5,277 nucleotides of DNA from Helicobacteraceae bacterium. GTDB taxonomy: Bacteria > Campylobacterota > Campylobacteria > Campylobacterales > Sulfurimonadaceae. The translations under genes and the position numbers were made by a program. How positions within the stretch are numbered: the first letter of the stretch is position 1; each line of letters opens with the position of its first letter. Under the pieces are notes generated by a model. The model had not been told where the DNA came from. It worked only from the letters and a program-made list of their open reading frames with translations, and searched no databases. Below, piece by piece: positions 1 through 5,277 of this stretch. Where the stretch lies: assembly GCA_027081565.1 (NCBI GenBank), contig JALWKG010000133.1, positions 1-5,277 of the forward strand, written 5' to 3'.

Positions 1-1636
1 CAGTAAGCAAGATATTTTCAAGAAGATCATCAATGCCTTCTCCTGTCTTGGCAGAGACAGGAATAAACTCAATATCTCCACCCCAATCAACAGGTGTCAT
101 CTCACGTTCTGCCATCTGACCTTTGACTAGTTCAGGGTTGGCAGTCTCTTTATCCATCTTATTGACGGCTACGATAACAGGAACACCTGCCTCTTTAGCA
201 TGTTTGATTGCCTCTTCAGTCTGTGGTTTCACACCATCATCTGCAGCAACAACAATAATGATGATATCAGTAATATCAGCACCACGTTTACGCATAGCAG
301 AGAAAGCCGCGTGACCCGGAGTATCTAAGAATGTGATCTGCTTGCCATTTTTTTCTATAGAGTATGCCCCGATATGCTGTGTGATTCCACCGGCTTCGCC
401 GTTGGCTACACGTGCACTACGAATAGCATCAAGAAGAGATGTCTTACCATGGTCAACGTGACCCATGATCGTAATAACTGGAGGACGTTCCACCATGTTA
501 GGGTCTTCTACATCCTCAGCATCATCATACTCTTCTTCATAGTTGAAGGCATCTTTAGGATCGATTGTTGTCACTTCGACATCGAACTCTTCTGCAAGGA
601 TCTCAATCTCATCTTTTTTCAAGAAATCATTTTTAGTAACCATCATACCAAGTTCGAAAAGGACTTTAATAACATCAGACATGCTTTTGTTAAGTGCTTC
701 TGCAAACTCGTAAACACGAATGTCCTCAGGAATCTCTACGTGAGTAACAACTTCGTCCTCGATCACTTTATTATACTTTTTACGCTTGCCACGTGAGACT
801 TGACGTCCACGGTTTTGACCACGTTTTTGACCCGCTTTAGAGTTACGGCCAATAGGACGTGGCTGACGTGGTTTACGTTGTTCCTCTTTTGGAGCAACTT
901 TATCGATCTCTTTAAGGTCTAGAAGAACAACTTGGTCAGATTCATAGTCCATAGAGACGTCAGACATACTTCCACCGAAGATGTCCATAGACTGGCCGCC
1001 TGATTTCTTAGCTGCGCCACCCTTGTTACGTTTTTTAGCTTTACGTTCTTGAAGTTCTTTAAGAACGTCTTCACTGACCTTACCATATGAAGAAACCTTA
1101 AGTGCTGCTGCAGATGCAGAAGCAGCCGTAGCATTAGGATCAATACGTGGTTTCTTTTTCTTAACGATCTTAAGCTTAGAACGTTTTAGAGGTGCTACCA
1201 CTTTTGGGCCGACACGTGGCTCTTCAGCTGCAGGCTTGACCGTTTCTTTAGGCGTTGCTTCTTCTTTAGCAGCAGGTTCAGCTGCTTTTTCAGCTACAGG
1301 AGTTGCCTCTTTTTCAGCACTTTCTGGTGTTGCTGTTGGCGTTGAAGCAGGCTTCTCGTCAACTGTTGCAGCAGGTTTTTCTTCTACTGCTGTCTCTGTG
1401 CTCTGCGCTGGCACTTCTTCTTTCACTGCTTTTTTAACAGTGATCTTTGGCTTAGCTGCTTTAGGAGCTGGTGCACCATTGATAATGAAGTTGGCGATCT
1501 TTTCTGCATCTTCCATAGAAACTGAAGATGAAGCTGACTTGACAACAAGTCCCATCTCTGAGGCTTTTGTTACAACTTCTTTTGAATCGATACCGAGTTC
1601 TTTAGCAATCTCGTGTACTCTAACTTTTTCTGACAT
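1..1636 (-). CDS. infB: Translation initiation factor IF-2, N-terminal part (runs off left edge)
   Basis: IF2 is the cytoplasmic GTPase that brings initiator fMet-tRNA to the 30S subunit and promotes 50S joining. The 545 residues seen here begin with an IF2_N domain (about residues 1-50, MSEKVRVHEIAKELGI). A long Ala/Glu/Pro/Lys-rich linker (about 53-135) and a basic Arg/Lys/Gly stretch follow, then a second IF2_N domain (about 300-365, with RVYEFAEAL at 307). The G domain comes next: G1 GHVDHGKT at 392-399, G3 DTPGH at 438-442, G4 NKMD at 492-495 and G5 SAK at 528-530. Full-length IF2 is usually near 900 residues, so domains II-IV lie outside the window. The ATG at 1636 is preceded by AAGGAG ten bases upstream and overlaps the end of ylxR by 17 bp, which suggests translational coupling. 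All GTPase motifs are intact. The call is secure. Confidence 0.98.
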   Translation of the reverse strand, partial: MSEKVRVHEIAKELGIDSKEVVTKASEMGLVVKSASSSVSMEDAEKIANFIINGAPAPKAAKPKITVKKAVKEEVPAQSTETAVEEKPAATVDEKPASTPTATPESAEKEATPVAEKAAEPAAKEEATPKETVKPAAEEPRVGPKVVAPLKRSKLKIVKKKKPRIDPNATAASASAAALKVSSYGKVSEDVLKELQERKAKKRNKGGAAKKSGGQSMDIFGGSMSDVSMDYESDQVVLLDLKEIDKVAPKEEQRKPRQPRPIGRNSKAGQKRGQNRGRQVSRGKRKKYNKVIEDEVVTHVEIPEDIRVYEFAEALNKSMSDVIKVLFELGMMVTKNDFLKKDEIEILAEEFDVEVTTIDPKDAFNYEEEYDDAEDVEDPNMVERPPVITIMGHVDHGKTSLLDAIRSARVANGEAGGITQHIGAYSIEKNGKQITFLDTPGHAAFSAMRKRGADITDIIIIVVAADDGVKPQTEEAIKHAKEAGVPVIVAVNKMDKETANPELVKGQMAEREMTPVDWGGDIEFIPVSAKTGEGIDDLLENILLT

Positions 1637-1883
1637 CAGTGATGATCTCCTTTAATTGGGTCGAGAGGTAGTTCATGTCCCCACTCCTGCAAGCACGTGC
1701 CAAGGCACGTGTTGCTTTCTTCTCATTTTCAGTACATTCATAACAGAGATAAAAACTCCGTCCTGAACCACTAAAAGCAAGTAACAGCTGTTCCTTGCAC
1801 TGTAAACGTAAAAGCAATCTCTGCTCAAAACGTTCACGACAAGAAACACACATTCGTTGGGGATAGGTTACTTTTGGCGCCAT
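1620..1883 (-). CDS. ylxR: YlxR/RnpM-family (DUF448) small RNA-binding protein
   Basis: An 87-residue protein of the YlxR (DUF448) family. The family signature is visible near the N terminus: PQRMCVSCRERFEQRLLLRL at residues 8-27, with the P-x-R-x-C-V-x-C core. A GRSFYLCYEC segment at about 41-50 and a helical, basic ending (KKATRALARACR) follow, as expected of the fold. In Bacillus the homologue is linked to RNase P (RnpM), and the gene usually lies just upstream of infB, as here; a role for this copy is inference. The extra cysteines (CxxC at 12-15 and at 47-50) could bind a metal, although many family members lack some of them. The ATG at 1883 has AGGAA about 12 bases upstream. The stop lies 17 bp inside infB. 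The name rests on motif and synteny. Confidence 0.88.
   Translation of the reverse strand: MAPKVTYPQRMCVSCRERFEQRLLLRLQCKEQLLLAFSGSGRSFYLCYECTENEKKATRALARACRSGDMNYLSTQLKEIITDVRKS
1647..1652 (-). promoter_or_regulatory. Shine-Dalgarno of infB inside ylxR
   Basis: AAGGAG on the minus strand, ten bases before the infB ATG at 1636. It lies inside the last codons of ylxR, so ribosomes finishing ylxR pass directly over the infB start. It supports the chosen infB start. Confidence 0.75.
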
Positions 1884-1919
1884 TATATCTAATTCTTCCT
1901 TGAAAGTAAGTGCGTATTA

Positions 1920-1946
1920 ACAGAACATTAATAACTAACGTTCTGT
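1920..1946. repeat. Short inverted repeat in the thrB-ylxR gap
   Basis: ACAGAAC at 1920-1926 and GTTCTGT at 1940-1946 form perfect 7-bp arms around a 13-base AT-rich loop, spanning the thrB stop codon at 1935-1937. On the transcribed strand it is followed by AT-rich sequence but no T run, so it is not a proper intrinsic terminator. It may be a weak stem that affects processing or relative expression in the only sizeable gap of the operon, or chance. Confidence 0.25.
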
Positions 1947-2816
1947 GATGATTCCGTGGTTATCAAAATCGAGAGTCTTGACTCTGTAATCAGGATACTG
2001 TTTACTGAAAAGATCGTGTAGTTTACGCGCATCTTCATCATAGACCATGGAAAAGAATGTTGACCCTGAACCTGAAAGCGTACTCATTAAAGCACCCTGT
2101 TCGTAGGCTGCTTTCTGTATAGCAAACAGTTCTGGCAACATTTTCATACGTACCTTTTGATGAAAACGGTCTTGTGTCGCCAAACGTAACATCTCCCAAT
2201 CTTCGTTAAAAAATGCCGCTACCGTCAATGCGGTATGAGAAAGGTTAAAGACCGCGTTCTCTTTTGAGTACGATCGTGGCAACGTCGTTCGGGACTTGGC
2301 TGTTGAGATCGGCTTGTTAGGGATCACAACGACTGCTTTTATATAATCAGGAAGATGCTTTTTCTGAGAAAACACCTTCTGCTTTTCCACAGTAGCTGCA
2401 TTAAAACCACCCATAACAGCCGGTGTAATGTTGTCAGGATGCGCTTCGTAGACAAGTGCATGGTTTAAAATACGTCTTTTTGAGACACGTACCCCGGCTG
2501 CTTCATGTGCTGTTGCTATTGCTGCAACGATCACTGCTGATGAACTACCCAATCCACGGGAAAGGGGGATGTTGTTATAAAAGGTAAACTTATAGTTTTG
2601 GCGTTTGTTGGTCAAGCGTTTATAGTGTTCGTTGAAGATACTGACAAAAAGGTTGTTACCTTTGAGTCTGGGGTTACCTTCACCCTCACCTTTGATGCTT
2701 ACACTAAAAAAACGTGAGGGTTTAAACTCTACACGGTTCCTTAGACTCACTGCCAAACCTAAAGAGTCAAACCCTGGTCCAAGGTTTGCACTGGTTGCAG
2801 GTACACTGATCGTCAC
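1935..2816 (-). CDS. thrB: Homoserine kinase (GHMP kinase family)
   Basis: ThrB phosphorylates L-homoserine with ATP to O-phosphohomoserine, the step before threonine synthase, in the cytoplasm. The 293-residue length is normal for the family. Visible motifs are the N-terminal VPATSANLGPGFDSLGLA (5-22), the GHMP ATP-binding loop PLSRGLGSSSA (84-94), EAHPDNITPAVMGGF (124-138, the homoserine kinase HPDN motif) and the C-terminal glycine-rich LSGSGST (247-253). The ATG at 2816 has AAGGA six bases upstream, and that Shine-Dalgarno overlaps the tsaB stop (2826-2828). Expression is therefore likely coupled to the operon from lpxC. A threonine gene between tRNA-modification and translation genes is the arrangement known in Campylobacter and Helicobacter. 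t6A synthesis by the TsaB pathway consumes threonine, which is a suggestive but unproven link. Confidence 0.97.
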   Translation of the reverse strand: MTISVPATSANLGPGFDSLGLAVSLRNRVEFKPSRFFSVSIKGEGEGNPRLKGNNLFVSIFNEHYKRLTNKRQNYKFTFYNNIPLSRGLGSSSAVIVAAIATAHEAAGVRVSKRRILNHALVYEAHPDNITPAVMGGFNAATVEKQKVFSQKKHLPDYIKAVVVIPNKPISTAKSRTTLPRSYSKENAVFNLSHTALTVAAFFNEDWEMLRLATQDRFHQKVRMKMLPELFAIQKAAYEQGALMSTLSGSGSTFFSMVYDEDARKLHDLFSKQYPDYRVKTLDFDNHGIITER

Positions 2817-2825
2817 ATTATGTCC

Positions 2826-3278
2826 TTATCCGACAGCGCCTATACCATAAAAGGGTGCGCTCTCTCTACTAAAATCTTCGAGTATTAATTGTTGAGGCAG
2901 AGTAAATTCCATCACGGGGGCTTCATAAAGCGTCTCTGTCTCGATGCTGTCCCTATTTTTAACAAAATAGAGCTTTCCTACTGCTTTTATAGGGGTATTG
3001 TTGTTAAAGTAAAACGCATCTGTAGCCAAAAGGGATATATTTTTAACAATACAGAGTGTTCTCAAAAATATGTAACTCACTTTAATCGCCATGAAGCTTC
3101 CGGGGCCATTGGCATAAACGATATGCTTTATATCATATTTTTGTATTAATGCTTTAAAAAGCTCAGGCATCACTTCAGAGCTGCGCGCTTCACTGCTGAT
3201 GCTCTCTACCAATTTTTTATCTTTATAGACCCCTATCATAATGGGAGAGGTCAGTGCTATGACTACCAGATCATGCAT
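2826..3278 (-). CDS. tsaB: Short TsaB-like protein (tRNA t6A modification)
   Basis: TsaB (YeaZ) is the non-catalytic partner of TsaD in the complex making N6-threonylcarbamoyladenosine at position 37 of ANN-decoding tRNAs. The protein has the ASKHA-like N-terminal half with strand-turn-strand VVIALTSPIMIGVYKDKK (5-22) and the family hallmark GPGSF at 58-62, followed by KVSYIFLRTL where TsaB has a helix after GPGSFTG. At about 150 residues it is much shorter than the usual 220-230. The Asp-Thr of the first strand (AIDT in E. coli) is replaced, and the C-terminal half is reduced. I believe the short form is usual in Campylobacterota. The open frame continues upstream to 3320, but the ATG at 3278 gives a normal N terminus, overlaps lpxC by 8 bp and has AAGGAG 13 bases upstream. 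The family call is good; function is inferred from motif and synteny. Confidence 0.8.
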   Translation of the reverse strand: MHDLVVIALTSPIMIGVYKDKKLVESISSEARSSEVMPELFKALIQKYDIKHIVYANGPGSFMAIKVSYIFLRTLCIVKNISLLATDAFYFNNNTPIKAVGKLYFVKNRDSIETETLYEAPVMEFTLPQQLILEDFSRESAPFYGIGAVG

Positions 3279-4161
3279 AAGCTTTGGCCATCTCCTTCTC
3301 TTCAGCACCTGAAAGCTCAATCACTTCAAAGTTTTCAGGATCTTTGAGGAGTGCCAAAGTCAATTTGTGGTTAAGATCATGACTGCCGGCAAAGGCTTCA
3401 TATGAACCAATAAAGTTCAGACCCAGAAGAGACATGTCACCAATAGCATCCAAGATCTTGTGGCGCACAAATTCATCAGTGTAACGCAGACCTTCAGGAT
3501 TCATCACTTTTTTATCATCAAGACCGATCGCATTGTCCAGACTCGCACCAAGTGCCAAACCTTTAGACTGCAAATACTGCATTTCATGTAAAAAGCCAAA
3601 GGTACGCGCACGAGAGATCTCGTGTTTATAGTTGATCTTGTTAAAGTTCAGTACAAAACTCTGCTCAGAGATGACAGGATGGGCGAACTTAATGGTAAAG
3701 TCATATTTGAGATCTTCAGAAGGAAAAAGCTTGACATACTTGTCGCCCTCTTTAACGGTGATCTCTTTTTTAATACGGATGATCTTTTTAGCAACGTCAA
3801 GATGTTTGGTTCCCGCTTCATCCAGCAAAATACAGAAACTGGCACTGGAGCCGTCCATAACTGGGATCTCATCAGCATCCACGATGACTCTAAGATTATC
3901 TATGCCATAAGCATATACCGCTGAGAGAAGGTGTTCTATAGTAGAGATGAAATGTCCCTCTCTGCCAATAACAGTCGCCATCTTGGTGTCCACAACATTT
4001 TCAGGTTTAAGAGGGATCGAGACTCCTACATCCTTACGGTGAAAAACGATGCCGCTGTTGGCCTCAAGAGGTTCAAGGCGCAAGCGAACAGGGTTGCCTT
4101 TATGAAGGCCTATCCCTACTAACTCTACTGCTTTTTTAATTGTTGTTTGTGTCACTGTCAT
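3271..4161 (-). CDS. lpxC: UDP-3-O-acyl-N-acetylglucosamine deacetylase
   Basis: LpxC is the zinc-dependent deacetylase that makes the committed step of lipid A synthesis, so the organism has lipopolysaccharide. With the start at 4161 the product has 296 residues, normal for the family. Motifs in that numbering are VGIGLHKG (15-22), STIEHLLSA with catalytic Glu76 and zinc ligand His77, PVMDGSSASF (100-109), the ARTFGF loop (185-190), and EFVRHKILDAIGD with zinc ligands His234 and Asp238. The catalytic His261 lies in AGSHDLNHKL. All expected active-site residues are present. An in-frame ATG at 4185 would add eight residues (MLAEPFAR). I prefer 4161 because family proteins start shortly before VGIG, but neither start has a well-spaced Shine-Dalgarno. 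It is the first gene of the operon and overlaps tsaB by 8 bp. Confidence 0.96.
   Translation of the reverse strand: MTVTQTTIKKAVELVGIGLHKGNPVRLRLEPLEANSGIVFHRKDVGVSIPLKPENVVDTKMATVIGREGHFISTIEHLLSAVYAYGIDNLRVIVDADEIPVMDGSSASFCILLDEAGTKHLDVAKKIIRIKKEITVKEGDKYVKLFPSEDLKYDFTIKFAHPVISEQSFVLNFNKINYKHEISRARTFGFLHEMQYLQSKGLALGASLDNAIGLDDKKVMNPEGLRYTDEFVRHKILDAIGDMSLLGLNFIGSYEAFAGSHDLNHKLTLALLKDPENFEVIELSGAEEKEMAKAYA
3292..3297 (-). promoter_or_regulatory. Shine-Dalgarno supporting the tsaB start at 3278
   Basis: AAGGAG on the minus strand inside the last codons of lpxC, 13 bases before the ATG at 3278. The spacing is long but the match is good, and it falls downstream of the alternative start at 3320. 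It therefore favours the shorter 150-residue product. A second ATG at 3274, overlapping the lpxC TGA, is in a different frame. Confidence 0.5.
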
Positions 4162-4207
4162 CCTTGCAAAAGGCTCTGCCAACATTTATGGCAAAATAAA
4201 TTGTATT

Positions 4208-4236
4208 ATTATAGCGAATATCCTGACGTGTAAATG
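4208..4236 (-). promoter_or_regulatory. Candidate sigma70 promoter of the lpxC-infB operon
   Basis: On the minus strand a perfect TATAAT box (4208-4213) would start transcription near 4200, giving a leader of about 15 bases to the ATG at 4185 or 39 bases to the ATG at 4161. The short leader to 4185 slightly favours 4161 as the real start. Seventeen bases upstream the hexamer is CATTTA (4231-4236), a poor -35, but campylobacterial promoters often lack a recognisable -35. A T-rich tract lies further upstream (about 4249-4260 on this strand). This is the only clear -10 before the operon. Confidence 0.55.
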
Positions 4237-4248
4237 CAGGCATTTACA
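4229..4248. promoter_or_regulatory. Perfect 20-bp palindrome, possible operator at the lpxC promoter
   Basis: TGTAAATGC at 4229-4237 and GCATTTACA at 4240-4248 are exact reverse complements separated only by AG. The two-base gap is too small for a good RNA hairpin, so a dimeric transcription factor site is more likely than a terminator. It covers the presumed -35 hexamer (4231-4236) of the lpxC promoter, a position typical of a repressor site. No regulator can be named from it. Confidence 0.4.
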
Positions 4249-4341
4249 TTTTAAAAAAAACTAAAGAAAAAATTCATCTTTTTATAGTTAAAGTTTATAA
4301 AATTTATCCTTTATAACCAAAAACTTTAGCAAACGGCAGCC

Positions 4342-4564
4342 TCAGCTGATACCTATATTTATAACGCTGTTATTCTTTCCTTTTGATAGCTGTATACGCT
4401 CAAACATATCACCTTGTGGGGTATCTCTCTGCCTACGCTTTAAAAGATTACACTAACCCTACATTCGTCAATTCTAAATTAAAAGGCTTTTTAGCTTCAT
4501 ACAATTCAAATGGTAGCTTGTTCTTAGTAATCTCAAGTGCATTATATAAAAAGTGATATTTTTG
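4342..4564 (-). pseudogene. Possible remnant of a decayed minus-strand gene, function unknown
   Basis: Two open stretches abut on the minus strand. The first (4564-4448, 38 codons, no start) reads as protein-like sequence including NALEITKNKLPFELYEAKK and ends at TAA (4448-4450). The second (4452-4342, 36 codons, another frame) includes LKRRQRDTPQGDMFERIQ and ends at TGA (4342-4344). A one-base shift near 4450 would join them into about 70 residues. Their residue make-up (mixed charged and hydrophobic, Pro/Gly present) looks more like coding than the neighbouring AT-rich DNA, but open runs this short occur by chance. I do not recognise the family, and no intact start or Shine-Dalgarno is evident. 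Treat it as a weak candidate for a broken gene. Confidence 0.25.
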
Positions 4565-4571
4565 TTATGCT
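4518..4571 (+). promoter_or_regulatory. Candidate promoter area for the HMA lipoprotein gene
   Basis: Two options are visible. One is TATATA at 4543-4548 with TTGTTC (4518-4523) 19 bases upstream, giving a leader of about 35 bases. The other is an extended -10 TGTTATGCT (4563-4571), which would place the start just before the Shine-Dalgarno. Neither is strong, and I see no clear MerR-type operator with an elongated spacer, which a metal-responsive gene might have had. Confidence 0.3.
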
Positions 4572-4578
4572 TTAGTAC

Positions 4579-4584
4579 AAAGGA
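4579..4584 (+). promoter_or_regulatory. Shine-Dalgarno that fixes the GTG start at 4591
   Basis: AAAGGA six bases before the GTG at 4591. The only nearby upstream ATG (4567) meets a stop two codons later, so the GTG is the start. The lipoprotein signal sequence begins directly after it. Confidence 0.7.
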
Positions 4585-4590
4585 TATAAG

Positions 4591-5163
4591 GTGTTTACAA
4601 AATTACTATTTATTATATTAAGTATAGGACTCATTTTTATAGGGTGTGACTCGACTGAAAAAAAACAAGTAATTGTTAAACAATCAGATATCGTGCTAAA
4701 AACTATTGGTATTGAAGGTATGACTTGTGTGGGTTGTGAAGTTACCTTAGAAGACAGTATCTCTAAAATCGAAGGTGTGGTCAAGGTAAAAGCTTCAGTT
4801 GCAAGTGATAGTGCTACTGTCTCGTATGATAAAACAAAAACAAATTTAGCTGAAATCACTAAGACAATCAAGTCTGAAGGGTATACCCCACGTACTAAAA
4901 CATCTGTAATATATGAAGATGATAAACTTGTTGTAGTTGATCCTAAATATGTTGTTGAGCAAACGATAACAGTTGATGGTATGCGTGGGGTTCGTTGTGA
5001 AGCTAAAGTGGAAGAAGCTTTAGAAAGACTAGATGGTGTTGTTTTTGTAGAAGCTTCAGCAACAAGCCATACCACAGTAATTGAGTATGACAAAAGTCAA
5101 ACCACCCAAACAAAAATACTTCAAACCATAGAACAGACAGGGTACACCCTTAAAAAGCTATAA
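4591..5163 (+). CDS. Probable lipoprotein with two heavy-metal-associated (HMA/MerP-like) domains
   Basis: A 190-residue envelope protein starting with GTG. Residues 1-18 form a hydrophobic signal (MFTKLLFIILSIGLIFIG) followed by Cys19, so it is probably a lipoprotein. The -3 residue is Phe, which is unusual for a lipobox, and Asp20 would favour inner-membrane retention by the E. coli rule. Two HMA folds follow. Domain 1 (about 34-98) has the metal-binding GMTCVGC at 43-49 (Cys46, Cys49) and ends in EGYTP. Domain 2 (about 121-187) aligns with it closely (GVV-V-AS, YDK and TGYTL are shared) but reads GMRGVRC at 130-136, so Gly133 replaces the first cysteine and only Cys136 remains. A linker of about 20 residues (TSVIYEDDKLVVVDPKY) separates them. 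Family knowledge suggests binding of soft metals such as Hg(II), Cu(I) or related ions; the metal cannot be told. The gene is coupled to a DUF4395-like gene by TAATG. A chaperone or scavenger role is inference. Confidence 0.88.
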   Translation: MFTKLLFIILSIGLIFIGCDSTEKKQVIVKQSDIVLKTIGIEGMTCVGCEVTLEDSISKIEGVVKVKASVASDSATVSYDKTKTNLAEITKTIKSEGYTPRTKTSVIYEDDKLVVVDPKYVVEQTITVDGMRGVRCEAKVEEALERLDGVVFVEASATSHTTVIEYDKSQTTQTKILQTIEQTGYTLKKL

Positions 5164-5277
5164 TGATGAAACTTTTTTTTAACTTTGGCGAAACTGTAAA
5201 GGGTTATGAGTATTTAGTTCTTAACGAAAGAGAAGCACGTGCTAGTGCAGGTATTATGTTTTTACTTGGATTGCTTA
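5163..5277 (+). CDS. DUF4395-like membrane protein, N-terminal part (runs off right edge)
   Basis: The first 38 codons of a gene whose ATG (5163-5165) overlaps the TAA stop of the HMA lipoprotein gene as TAATG. A second in-frame ATG follows at once (5166). The visible protein begins MMKLFFNFGETVKGYEYLVL and continues with NEREARASAGIMFLLGLL. This resembles the N terminus of DUF4395 proteins as I recall them: a short FGE..-GY motif, then LNEREARA-AG leading into the first membrane helix. No separate strong Shine-Dalgarno is seen, so it is probably translated by coupling with the upstream gene. DUF4395 proteins are integral membrane proteins of unknown function, in my memory often near thioredoxin- or rhodanese-type genes. 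The frame and start are well supported; the family name is recognition from a short piece. Confidence 0.65.
   Translation, partial: MMKLFFNFGETVKGYEYLVLNEREARASAGIMFLLGLL

Larger units (their letters stand above)
4186..4590. other. AT-rich divergent intergenic region
   Basis: About 400 bp between the minus-strand lpxC operon and the plus-strand HMA-lipoprotein unit. It contains the candidate lpxC promoter and palindrome on the left, a very AT-rich stretch (about 4249-4320) with only weak AT-only inverted repeats, a central part (4342-4564) with two short minus-strand open stretches that may be gene remains, and the promoter area of the gene starting at 4591. I see no tRNA, CRISPR repeat, insertion-sequence end or convincing intrinsic terminator in it. 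Confidence 0.7.

Noticed and set aside
374..796. Plus-strand open frame of 140 codons opposite infB
   Set aside because: It lies wholly antisense to the GTPase and second IF2_N regions of infB, has low-complexity Phe/Ile-rich content and shows no ribosome-binding site.
1236..1655. Plus-strand Ala/Ser/Gly-rich open frame of 139 codons
   Set aside because: It is the antisense shadow of the Ala/Glu/Pro-rich IF2 linker; the repetitive GCT/TTC codons of infB keep the opposite frame open.
3622..3924. Several 76-100 codon frames overlapping lpxC in other frames
   Set aside because: All lie inside the well-supported LpxC coding region and have no motifs or start signals.
4295..4316. TTATAAA / TTTATAA small hairpin
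   Set aside because: The stem is only A/T and too weak to be a terminator; no gene ends nearby on either strand.
4289..4328. Inverted repeat TAAAGTTT / AAACTTTA as a terminator
   Set aside because: The 8-bp arms are 24 bases apart, nearly all A/T, with no G/C stem and no T run after it. In this AT-rich stretch it is likely chance.
4572..5093. Minus-strand open frame of 173 codons opposite the HMA lipoprotein
   Set aside because: The plus strand has a signal sequence, a Shine-Dalgarno and two recognisable HMA domains. The minus product is Ser/Thr/Val-rich with no motif, as expected for an antisense shadow.
4591..5163. Mercury resistance (mer) operon
   Set aside because: The MerP-like domains are suggestive, but there is no MerR, MerT or MerA in the window and no mer-type operator, so a mercury-specific role is not supported.

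Overview
The window looks like chromosome from a Campylobacterota (epsilonproteobacterial) organism, probably a free-living Sulfurovum/Sulfurimonas-type bacterium. I infer this from the gene order lpxC - short tsaB - thrB - ylxR - infB, which is the arrangement I recall from Campylobacter and Helicobacter. The protein sequences also fit, including a LpxC with the Campylobacterota style and a TsaB of only about 150 residues. No tool was run, so the genus is a guess.

Positions 1-4185 hold a tightly packed operon read right to left on the minus strand. In transcription order it is lpxC (lipid A), tsaB-like (tRNA t6A), thrB (threonine), ylxR/rnpM-like (RNA binding) and infB (translation initiation factor IF2, cut by the left edge after 545 residues). 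lpxC/tsaB and ylxR/infB overlap. tsaB and thrB are 9 bp apart, and the tsaB stop lies in the thrB Shine-Dalgarno. Only the thrB-ylxR gap (51 bp) is noticeable. A candidate sigma70 promoter in front of lpxC sits beside a perfect 20-bp palindrome that covers the presumed -35 region.

Positions 4186-4590 are an AT-rich divergent spacer of about 400 bp. It holds the lpxC promoter and palindrome, two abutting minus-strand open stretches in different frames that may be the remains of a decayed gene (weakly supported), and the promoter area of the right-hand genes.

Positions 4591-5277 are a plus-strand unit of different character. The first gene has a GTG start and encodes a probable lipoprotein with two heavy-metal-associated (HMA/MerP-like) domains. 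The first domain has an intact GMTCxxC motif; in the second, one of the two cysteines is lost. It is joined by a TAATG stop-start overlap to the beginning of a DUF4395-like membrane protein that leaves the window. The two probably act together at the cell envelope in metal or thiol/sulfur handling, but their exact job is not known from the sequence.

Most of the window is ordinary core genome. The parts worth a second look are the tandem-HMA lipoprotein/DUF4395 pair, the palindrome at the lpxC promoter and the possible gene remnant.
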